Assembly: GCA_000495415.1 (NCBI GenBank)
Contig: AWGX01000366.1
Location: 1 to 8,566 of the forward strand
From: Smithella sp. ME-1
GTDB lineage: Bacteria; Desulfobacterota; Syntrophia; Syntrophales; Smithellaceae
DNA: 8,566 nucleotides
Reading direction: 5' to 3'
Below the pieces are notes generated by a model. The model saw nothing but the letters and a program-made list of their open reading frames with translations, was not told the origin of the DNA and did not search any database. Shown here piece by piece: positions 1-5,148 of this stretch. A program made the position numbers and the translations under genes. Each line of letters opens with the position of its first letter. Position 1 is the stretch's first letter.

Positions 1-3
1 TCG

Positions 4-16
4 TCACCTCCTCCTT
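4..16 (-). promoter_or_regulatory. Strong ribosome binding site for a gene beyond the left edge
   Basis: Read on the minus strand this is AAGGAGGAGGTGA, a near-complete match to the 16S anti-Shine-Dalgarno sequence, ending three bases before the window edge. It follows the HIT gene in the same direction with a short untranslated gap. I infer that another minus-strand gene of the same transcription unit starts within a few bases outside the window. Its identity cannot be read; a remaining his gene is one possibility, but that is a guess. Confidence 0.6.
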
Positions 17-61
17 GCCGCCTCATTATCCTTTGAAACCGAAATGGTATTTATATTATCC

Positions 62-406
62 TTAGCCTAATTCATCTTGTAGTTTCCTGCCGCCGAGAAG
101 ATGCATGTGTAAATGAAACACAACTTGTCCTCCTTCAGCATTGCAATTGATCGCTGTACGAAAACCACTGGCGTCAATTTTTTTTACTTTCGCCACTTTT
201 TGCGCTGCGGCAATTAAACTGTTTATTATATTATCTTTTTCGGTATTAACATCCATTAAAGTAGAAATATGATTTTTAGGAATGATCACAACATGTACCG
301 GAGCCATCGGATGAATGTCATCAAAAGCCAGAACATTATCGTCCTCATAAATTTTAGCACAGGGAATTTCTCCCTTTATGATTTTACAAAAAATACAATT
401 TGACAT
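62..406 (-). CDS. HIT-family (histidine triad) nucleotide-binding hydrolase, HinT-like
   Basis: A 114-residue cytoplasmic protein of typical length for the HinT branch of the histidine triad superfamily. Those proteins hydrolyse nucleoside phosphoramidates and related nucleotide conjugates through a nucleotidylated histidine. The triad HLHMHLLGG is present near the C-terminus (His98, His100, His102), preceded by EGGQVVF and followed by GGRKL, as in canonical members. The N-terminus has Cys4-x2-Cys7 (CIFCKI), the pair that binds zinc in many bacterial members. The early IYEDDNVLAFDDIHPMAPVHVVIIPK segment is the usual nucleotide-binding strand region. The ATG start is supported by GAGG eight bases upstream. 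It lies 21 bp after hisA in the same direction, so it is probably co-transcribed. HIT genes often sit next to his genes in deltaproteobacteria (from memory), but the physiological substrate is not known from this context. Confidence 0.93.
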   Translation of the reverse strand: MSNCIFCKIIKGEIPCAKIYEDDNVLAFDDIHPMAPVHVVIIPKNHISTLMDVNTEKDNIINSLIAAAQKVAKVKKIDASGFRTAINCNAEGGQVVFHLHMHLLGGRKLQDELG

Positions 407-427
407 AATTACCGCCTCACGACTTTA

Positions 428-1162
428 TCATCGAAAAGATTTTTTACTTTCTTGAATTGCTTCTTCAAGAGAAACAGCGCCAGTGTAAAGAGCACGGCCG
501 ATAATCACTCCGTAAATTTCGCAATCGTCTATTGCCAGAAGTTTTCTGATATCAGCTGTGCTGGCAACACCGCCGGAAGCGATCACCGGAATACTTACAG
601 ACCTTGCCAATAATTTTGTTGCTTCAAGATTAATTCCTGTACCCATGCCATCGCGCAAGATATCAGTATACACAATGGCCTTTACATTATGGTTCTCATA
701 ACGACGGGCAAGGTCAACCGCGTTTTGTTCAGTTTTTTGTGTCCAGCCACGAATGGCCACTTTCCCCTCCAAAGCATCAATGCCTAAAATTATTTTCCCC
801 GGAAACGTGTCGCAGGCATCCTGAATAATTTTTTCATCTTGCAGGGCCGCTGTGCCCAGGATAACGCTCCCGACACCATTACTTAAATAGAATTCAATTG
901 TCTCCATATCCCTTATACCGCCACCAACCTGAATAGGGATATCTACCTTTTTGGCAATCTCCAGGATTATGTTTGCATTACGAGGCAACCCGGCAACAGA
1001 ACCGTCCAGATCAACTATATGGATTAATTCAGCACCTTGTTCCATCCACGTTATTGCCATATCCACAGGATTATTTGCGTATGTTGTAACACGGTCAAAA
1101 TCACCCTGAGCCAGCCTCACGCATTTTCCATCTTTAATATCAATTGCCGGAATAACGATCAA
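428..1162 (-). CDS. hisA: HisA, phosphoribosylformimino-5-aminoimidazole carboxamide ribotide isomerase
   Basis: Histidine biosynthesis enzyme that isomerises ProFAR to PRFAR, a cytoplasmic TIM barrel. I start it at a TTG (1160-1162) rather than at the in-frame ATG at 1291. The TTG gives MIVIPAIDIKDGKCVRL, the exact family N-terminus, and is preceded by GGGAGG at good spacing; the 43 extra residues of the longer frame do not resemble HisA. The result is 244 residues, the normal length. Visible features are Asp8 in the PAIDI strand and Asp129 in LGID (the two catalytic aspartates), VDLDG at 50-54, phosphate-binding QVGGGIR at 78-84, YTDILRDG at 165-172, VIASGGV at 193-199 and GVIIGRALY at 218-226. 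It is separated from the upstream gene by 263 bp of non-coding DNA, so it may have its own promoter. Confidence 0.96.
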   Translation of the reverse strand: MIVIPAIDIKDGKCVRLAQGDFDRVTTYANNPVDMAITWMEQGAELIHIVDLDGSVAGLPRNANIILEIAKKVDIPIQVGGGIRDMETIEFYLSNGVGSVILGTAALQDEKIIQDACDTFPGKIILGIDALEGKVAIRGWTQKTEQNAVDLARRYENHNVKAIVYTDILRDGMGTGINLEATKLLARSVSIPVIASGGVASTADIRKLLAIDDCEIYGVIIGRALYTGAVSLEEAIQESKKSFR

Positions 1163-1425
1163 ATGAACACCCCTCCCGCAAAAAAAATAGGATATATTTT
1201 TATACAAAAATGGAGTTTCAACCCGGCAGTTTCTACTTTTTGGTTTGGAATACCTAATTTTCAGACGAGAACGTAATGCCGCATTCCACAACCTATCTCG
1301 TTATTAAAAGAAACCTCCGGCCGGAAATGGCTCCATTATTTAAAGATAAATTTTGTTTTTCATTTGCTTATAAAAACTTATAAGCAGACGTAACCATGTG
1401 AACTAATGCATTCTGAAAAGAAGGT
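1163..1425. other. Non-coding gap upstream of hisA, rich in inverted repeats
   Basis: With hisA starting at TTG 1162, 263 bp separate it from the exported-protein gene. The gap is unusually large for this tightly packed cluster. It contains a perfect 9-bp inverted repeat (1365-1386), the palindrome TCCGGCCGGA (1316-1325) and AATGC-C-GCATT (1274-1284). On the minus strand TTGAAA (1221-1216) is followed by AT-rich bases that could serve as a weak -35/-10 pair for hisA. I see no convincing coding potential on either strand. Confidence 0.6.
1365..1386. repeat. Perfect 9-bp inverted repeat with 4-base loop
   Basis: Arms TGCTTATAA (1365-1373) and TTATAAGCA (1378-1386) are exact reverse complements around AAAC. 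The stem is AT-rich and no run of T follows it on the minus strand, so it does not look like a standard intrinsic terminator. An operator for a dimeric regulator, or an RNA hairpin between two cistrons, are both possible. Confidence 0.7.
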
Positions 1426-2112
1426 TCAATGCTCCAGTCTGGGAAACGTTTCAAATACTTTGTCCATACCTTGCTTCGTCAATTGACGAGCAGTTAACCA
1501 CTTGCCGCCACCTTTGATGAACGAAGATATTTGAAAGACATCTTCCATTAGAGATTTTTGTGTTTTGTCGAAAAATCCTCTCCAAATTACTTTACCATCA
1601 GCAATTCTTATCAAATGAATTTCAAAAGCCACAGATGCCGGGTGTTCTGAACCATATTCGGAACCTACTCTTTCAATATACCGGTAAATGTAACCCACGG
1701 CCAAGACATCCGCTCCTAATTCTTTGCCCACTTTTTTAAAAACGTTCAGTAAAGGTTCCTTTAGCGATTCAGAAACACTTCTTTTATAGACATCCTGCAC
1801 TTTATCCGAGGGAATTAGTTCCGCTCGTTTTAATTCATTAAGCTTGCCAACAAAGACTTCTTCCACAATCTTTTCAGAGCCATTTAATATTTTCCCACCA
1901 AACAAACCTATACCGCAAACCGGACAAATAACAGTGTTCCTTTGTTCATCTTCAGGAATTAATGGCTGAAAAGAAATTATGGCTATATGTATCGGAGTTA
2001 TAGAGTTGTCCGCACTTTTTTCTTGAGCTCCAGCTGTGGCTGACAAAGCATAAAAAATGACTAACACAACCACTGTGACACAGCTAATTTTTCTCAAAAC
2101 ATAATTAAACAA
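1426..2112 (-). CDS. Unrecognised exported protein with CPVCG motif, CsgG/TolB-N/FlgO-like, inside his cluster
   Basis: I do not recognise a named gene. I choose TTG at 2110-2112 as start. It has GGGAGG eight bases upstream, gives 228 residues, and removes a 44-bp overlap with hisB that the in-frame ATG at 2172 would create. Residues 1-29 look like a Sec signal peptide: Arg7-Lys8, a hydrophobic stretch CVTVVVLVIFYAL, then ATAGA before QE. No convincing lipobox is present, so I expect a periplasmic product. A strand (IHIAIISF, 41-48) is followed by CPVCG (Cys63, Cys66), then a helix-rich region, then GADVLAVGYIYRYIERVG (133-150) and a C-terminal strand pair with DGKVIWRGFFDKTQ (172-185). The order short strand, helices, 'GAD-hydrophobic-GxIxRY', 'dGkviW' recalls CsgG/TolB-N/FlgO-like envelope proteins; this is a fold-level inference only. 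It lies 16 bp after hisB and is probably co-transcribed with it. Confidence 0.8.
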   Translation of the reverse strand: MFNYVLRKISCVTVVVLVIFYALSATAGAQEKSADNSITPIHIAIISFQPLIPEDEQRNTVICPVCGIGLFGGKILNGSEKIVEEVFVGKLNELKRAELIPSDKVQDVYKRSVSESLKEPLLNVFKKVGKELGADVLAVGYIYRYIERVGSEYGSEHPASVAFEIHLIRIADGKVIWRGFFDKTQKSLMEDVFQISSFIKGGGKWLTARQLTKQGMDKVFETFPRLEH

Positions 2113-2128
2113 TGATTGGTCCTCCCTT

Positions 2129-2716
2129 TTAAAGTCTTCCTTTTGTGGAAAGAACTCCCTTAATATTTTCATTCAAAGCTACAGCGTTTCTAAAGGCACG
2201 GGCAAAAGATTTGAAAATCGCTTCGATAATGTGATGACCATTATCGCCATACAAAAAATTGATATGCAGTGTAATTCCGCTGTTATCCGTAAACGCCTTA
2301 AAAAATTCTTTAATAAGAACAGGATCAAACCCGGCGATTTTTCTGCGTCCGTAGTTAACATTGTAAATTAAGTAGGGACGACCGGAAATATCCATATCCA
2401 CGCGACAAAGGCATTCATCCATAGGCACACAAGCAGAACCGTAACGATTAATGCCTGTCTTTTTTCCCAGTGCCTGCCCTACGGCTTTTCCCAGGCAAAT
2501 TCCTAAATCCTCAATCAGGTGATGATCATCAATATGCGTATCGCCTTTACTTTTAACAACCAGCTTAATAAAGCCGTGGCGCGCGAAAAGTTCCAGCATG
2601 TGGTCAAAAAAAGGAATTGTCGTATCAATCCTGCTTCCCGTGGTTTTATCCAGATCAATTTCAAGATTAATATCGGTTTCTTTTGTTTTGCGGATGACTT
2701 TTACTTTTCTGTCCAT
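2129..2716 (-). CDS. hisB: HisB, imidazoleglycerol-phosphate dehydratase
   Basis: Catalyses the manganese-dependent dehydration of imidazole glycerol phosphate to imidazole acetol phosphate in histidine biosynthesis. The 195-residue monofunctional form is complete, with no fused histidinol-phosphatase domain. Diagnostic motifs are FFDHMLELFARHG (36-48), DDHHLIEDLGI (63-73), the mid-protein MDECLCRVDMDISGRPYL, and the second metal-binding repeat YGDNGHHIIEAIFKSFARA (156-174); the C-terminus has the usual STKG (190-193). Metal-ligand histidines and acids of both half-repeats are present (His39, His65/66, Glu69, His161/162, Glu165). The ATG start has GGAG nine bases upstream. The gene begins 14 bp after hisG and the exported-protein gene follows 16 bp later, so it belongs to one transcription unit with hisI-hisG. 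Confidence 0.97.
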   Translation of the reverse strand: MDRKVKVIRKTKETDINLEIDLDKTTGSRIDTTIPFFDHMLELFARHGFIKLVVKSKGDTHIDDHHLIEDLGICLGKAVGQALGKKTGINRYGSACVPMDECLCRVDMDISGRPYLIYNVNYGRRKIAGFDPVLIKEFFKAFTDNSGITLHINFLYGDNGHHIIEAIFKSFARAFRNAVALNENIKGVLSTKGRL

Positions 2717-2730
2717 TTTTGTTTTCTCCG

Positions 2731-3603
2731 CTAAATAACCTTGTTTAAAGAATATTCAATTATACCCTGCGCTCCTGCTTCCAGAAGTTTGGGAATTAGA
2801 TCACGCATGACTTTCGCATCAACAATGGTTTCTATGGCGAACCACTTGTCCGAAGATAAACTGGAAATCGTGGGAGATTTAAGCGAAGGCAGTAACGACA
2901 TAACCTTTTTCAAATTTTCTTTGGAAACATTAAGTTTTAAACCTACCTTACCCATTGCCTGTAAAGAACCATTCAGCATTGTAGAAATTTGCTCAATTTT
3001 CTTACGCTTCCATTGATTCTTCCAGGAAGCTTTATTGGCAATTAACTGTGTGTTGGTTTTCATCAATTCATGAATAATCCGTAATTTATTGGCCTTAATG
3101 GTTGAACCGGTTTCTGTCACTTCCACAACGGCATCCACCAAACCTTCCACAACCTTGGCTTCCGTCGCTCCCCAGGAAAATTCGATATTAATATTAATGT
3201 TTCTTTCGGCAAAGTATTTTTTCGTAAAATTTACAAGCTCCGTCGATATCTTTTTGCCTTCCATATCTTTAATTGATTTGTATGGTGAATCATCACGGAC
3301 AACCAGAACCCAGCGCGCCTGCTGTGTTGATACTTTGGAATAAATTAAATCCCGTACCACCACAACATCAGATGAATTTTCCATGATCCAGTCAATTCCG
3401 GTAAGGCCCAGATCCAGTGTGCCGTCTTCCACATAGCGCGACATTTCCTGAGCCCGAACCAACCTGCAGGTAATTTCCGGATCATCAATATCCGGGAAAT
3501 AGCTCCTCGAATCACTGGTTATACGCCAGCCGGCTTTTTTAAACAAATCTATAGTATTAGCTTCCAGGCTTCCTTTGGGAATTCCTAATTTCAAAACTTT
3601 CAT
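2731..3603 (-). CDS. hisG: HisG, ATP phosphoribosyltransferase, long form
   Basis: First and flux-controlling step of histidine biosynthesis: ATP plus PRPP to phosphoribosyl-ATP. At 290 residues it is the long, HisZ-independent form. The catalytic part starts with LGIPKGSLE (6-14), contains [10 protein letters not shown] (64-73) and the PRPP-binding loop [12 protein letters not shown] (161-172). The C-terminal part from about residue 215 to 290 is the ACT-like regulatory domain, ending [14 protein letters not shown]; in the family this domain mediates feedback inhibition by histidine. The ATG overlaps the hisI stop codon in an ATGA arrangement (3600-3603), implying translational coupling, and GAGG lies within the end of hisI. 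No frameshift or missing motif is seen. The short form requiring HisZ is excluded by the C-terminal extension. Confidence 0.97.
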   Translation of the reverse strand: MKVLKLGIPKGSLEANTIDLFKKAGWRITSDSRSYFPDIDDPEITCRLVRAQEMSRYVEDGTLDLGLTGIDWIMENSSDVVVVRDLIYSKVSTQQARWVLVVRDDSPYKSIKDMEGKKISTELVNFTKKYFAERNININIEFSWGATEAKVVEGLVDAVVEVTETGSTIKANKLRIIHELMKTNTQLIANKASWKNQWKRKKIEQISTMLNGSLQAMGKVGLKLNVSKENLKKVMSLLPSLKSPTISSLSSDKWFAIETIVDAKVMRDLIPKLLEAGAQGIIEYSLNKVI

Positions 3604-3974
3604 TTATATACTTCCTCTGGATTGAAAATCTTTTCTCCAACAGCAATAAATTTTTCACCATCTAATTTTCTATAAAAACATGACCTGTATCCTGTATGAC
3701 ATGCCGCCGCTCCTATTTGCTCGACCTGCAAAAGAATGGTATCGTTGTCACAATCAATAAAAACCGCCTTGATTAATTGAAAATTTCCGGAAGTTTCACC
3801 TTTTAACCAGAGCTTCTGGCGTGACCGGCTCCAATAAGTAGCTTTCCCTGTTTTTAAAGTAGCCTGCCATGATTCACGATTCATGTAAGCCATCATCAGA
3901 ACTTCTTTAGTTTCAGCATCTTGAACAATAACAGGGACTAATCCATCCCCCTTGGCAAAATCCGGTTCGATCAT
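3600..3974 (-). CDS. hisI: HisI, phosphoribosyl-AMP cyclohydrolase
   Basis: Third step of histidine biosynthesis, opening the adenine ring of phosphoribosyl-AMP. The protein is 124 residues and carries only the cyclohydrolase domain; there is no fused HisE pyrophosphohydrolase domain, and hisE is not elsewhere in the window. Visible family motifs are [22 protein letters not shown] (11-32 region), [18 protein letters not shown] (47-64), and [13 protein letters not shown] (74-86). Asp74/Asp76/Asp78 form the metal-binding acidic set, and Cys75, Cys92-His93 and Cys99 in [12 protein letters not shown] supply the thiol zinc ligands. ATG 3972-3974 has GAGG five bases upstream. It is the first gene of the his block; the 177-bp AT-rich region upstream must hold the promoter. 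Confidence 0.96.
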   Translation of the reverse strand: MIEPDFAKGDGLVPVIVQDAETKEVLMMAYMNRESWQATLKTGKATYWSRSRQKLWLKGETSGNFQLIKAVFIDCDNDTILLQVEQIGAAACHTGYRSCFYRKLDGEKFIAVGEKIFNPEEVYK

Positions 3975-4151
3975 TTTATCCTCATATCTTTTCTAAATTT
4001 TTATATTTAAATTATGAATTACTTTAAATCAAGAAATATTTTCACCTTTTTAATCATATATTTCCGGCTTGTTGAAACATTTTTTTTATGATAAAAATTT
4101 ATCAACTTATTAATGTTCAATTAAATCGTCATATTTACCGGAGGTATCCTT
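3975..4151. promoter_or_regulatory. Divergent promoter region between hisI and a small membrane-protein gene
   Basis: A strongly AT-rich 177-bp divergent spacer. On the plus strand TTGAAA (4072-4077) is followed by AT-rich DNA without a clean -10, and GGAGGT (4140-4145) is the ribosome binding site of the plus-strand gene. On the minus strand TTGATT (4032-4027) followed by AT-rich hexamers is a weak candidate for the his promoter. No histidine-rich leader peptide or attenuator hairpin was seen, so classical his attenuation is not supported. Confidence 0.5.
4072..4120. repeat. Nested, co-centred inverted repeats in the divergent spacer
   Basis: The inner dyad TGATAAA-AA-TTTATCA occupies 4089-4104. 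The outer arms TTGAAACAT (4072-4080) and ATGTTCAA (4113-4120) are reverse complements apart from one extra A. Both symmetries share a centre near 4096. It could be an operator controlling both directions or an RNA hairpin in the leader of the plus-strand gene. AT-rich DNA produces dyads by chance, so this is moderate evidence only. Confidence 0.45.
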
Positions 4152-4442
4152 ATGTCTTTGCTTATCGGAGGAATAATTTCCGCCATCTTCGGACTGATCA
4201 GTTTAATATTCTGCTGGTCAGATTTTATGACTCTTGTTAAGGGAGCGTTTCCTATCTTTTTACTGCTGGGTGGAGCTCTGGCGATTTATGTGGGACTAGA
4301 TGAACTGCAGGAAAAAATAAGGGAAGAACGGCAGAGACAGGAAGAGAAACTGACCAAAGCCCGGGAAGAAATTGAAACAATCAAAGCTCAGGCTGAAAGT
4401 TACAAAGAAGAATTGAAAAAGTTAAAAGAGTCAAAAATGTAA
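4152..4442 (+). CDS. Small membrane protein with C-terminal coiled coil, function unknown
   Basis: I do not recognise the family. The product is 96 residues: a first hydrophobic helix at about 3-21 (LLIGGIISAIFGLISLIF), a short loop with Trp22 and Asp24, a second hydrophobic helix at about 32-48 (AFPIFLLLGGALAIYVG), then a highly charged Glu/Lys/Arg-rich segment from about 50 to 95 with heptad-like hydrophobic spacing, a probable coiled coil. Topology is likely a membrane hairpin with both ends in the cytoplasm, since the charged tail follows the second helix. ATG 4152 has a strong GGAGGT seven bases upstream, which supports genuine translation. It is divergent from hisI and converges on lspA with only 17 bp between stop codons and no visible terminator. 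The hairpin plus GG-rich second helix loosely recalls MamI-type or other small scaffold proteins; this is a memory-based resemblance and not an assignment. Confidence 0.8.
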   Translation: MSLLIGGIISAIFGLISLIFCWSDFMTLVKGAFPIFLLLGGALAIYVGLDELQEKIREERQRQEEKLTKAREEIETIKAQAESYKEELKKLKESKM

Positions 4443-4459
4443 TGTAATTTCAGATGCCT

Positions 4460-4951
4460 TTACTTGCTTTTTTCTTTTTTACGTTGAACAATCATTCCAT
4501 AAATCATTAACACAGCACCTATAGAAATGGACGAGTCGGCAACATTAAACGCCGGCCAGTGAGCTGTACCGATATATACATCCAGAAAATCCACCACAGC
4601 ACCATAACGTATCCGGTCGATGAGATTACCAACAGCGCCTGAAAAAATAAGCGTCAGAGATATAAGGTAGAGCGTATTCTGCAATTTGCTTTTCACAATG
4701 TAATAAATGATCAGCAGAATGACTGTTACGGTAATTCCAGTAAAAAAAATACGACGAAAAAGTTCGGAAGCATCGGCCAGAAATCCGAAGGCGGCACCGG
4801 GATTCATCACATAAACAATGTTAAACAAGCCATCAATAACACTATGTGATTCATGTAAAGAAAATTTTTCCACAATAGCAGCTTTCGTTATTTGATCCAA
4901 TGCAACTATGACAGCCGCGCCAAGAATAAAGATAATTAAATTTTTTTTCAA
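4460..4951 (-). CDS. lspA: LspA, lipoprotein signal peptidase (signal peptidase II)
   Basis: Inner-membrane aspartyl protease that removes the signal peptide from diacylglyceryl-modified prolipoproteins. The 163-residue protein has four hydrophobic segments (about 5-20, 66-86, 94-111, 138-154). Family motifs are all present: DQITK (19-23), VMNPGAAFGFL (48-58), SGAVGNLIDRIRYGAVVDF (104-122) and AFNVADSSISIG (134-145). The catalytic aspartates by family comparison are Asp121 (VVDF) and Asp139 (NVAD), with Asn109 and Arg113 in GNLIDR. The start is TTG (4949-4951), with AAGGAG about six bases upstream; no in-frame ATG gives a better N-terminus. It follows ileS in the same direction, a common pairing, but the 197-bp spacer contains a repeat element. 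Globomycin sensitivity is expected from the family. Confidence 0.97.
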   Translation of the reverse strand: MKKNLIIFILGAAVIVALDQITKAAIVEKFSLHESHSVIDGLFNIVYVMNPGAAFGFLADASELFRRIFFTGITVTVILLIIYYIVKSKLQNTLYLISLTLIFSGAVGNLIDRIRYGAVVDFLDVYIGTAHWPAFNVADSSISIGAVLMIYGMIVQRKKEKSK

Positions 4952-5020
4952 ATAAATCTCCTTTGATTTCCTTGCCTTTTCAATAAAGTTATACCCTGTG
5001 TTATCGCGAGCCGCTTATGC

Positions 5021-5122
5021 TGTCATTGCCCAACTTGACGCGTAACCTTCAGGTTATTGGACAATCCATTTTTGTTTTACTCTGGATTCCCTTGTCTTAT
5101 TGTCATTCGCAAGGGAATGACA
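5021..5122. repeat. Miniature palindromic intergenic element in the ileS-lspA spacer
   Basis: About 102 bp bounded by TGTCATTGCCC (5021-5031) and GGGAATGACA (5113-5122), which are inverted copies apart from one base. Inside are TAACC-TTCA-GGTTA (5043-5056), AATCCA/TGGATT (5063-5068 and 5083-5088), and a hairpin TGTCATTC/GAATGACA (5101-5108 and 5115-5122). The 'TGTCATTcc...ggACAATCCA...TGGATTCCC...GGGAATGACA' layout matches a widespread class of proteobacterial intergenic repeats (from memory). No coding capacity and no clear target-site duplication. The hairpins are not followed by T-runs on the minus strand, so an intrinsic terminator role is not obvious. Confidence 0.65.
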
Positions 5123-5148
5123 GGCTTCCAGAAAACATAAATAAATAT

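Noticed and set aside
1037..1276. Plus-strand open frame of 79 codons antisense to hisA and its upstream gap
   Set aside because: No ribosome binding site or recognisable motif, and it is mostly a mirror of the hisA coding frame. The same reasoning removes the other antisense or out-of-frame open frames inside hisB, hisG and ileS.
1163..1291. N-terminal extension of hisA to an ATG at 1291
   Set aside because: The added 43 residues do not resemble HisA, and the TTG at 1162 has a good ribosome binding site and gives the canonical MIVIPAIDIKDG start.
2113..2172. Longer form of the exported protein starting at ATG 2172
   Set aside because: It overlaps hisB by 44 bp and puts a charged 20-residue segment before the signal peptide. 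TTG 2112 has GGGAGG at correct spacing.
3975..4151. Histidine attenuator with a His-rich leader peptide
   Set aside because: No short frame with a run of His codons and no terminator/antiterminator pair in the region upstream of hisI.
5101..5122. Intrinsic terminator after ileS
   Set aside because: The hairpin is good, but the minus-strand sequence after it is not a T-run, so it is better explained as part of the palindromic repeat.
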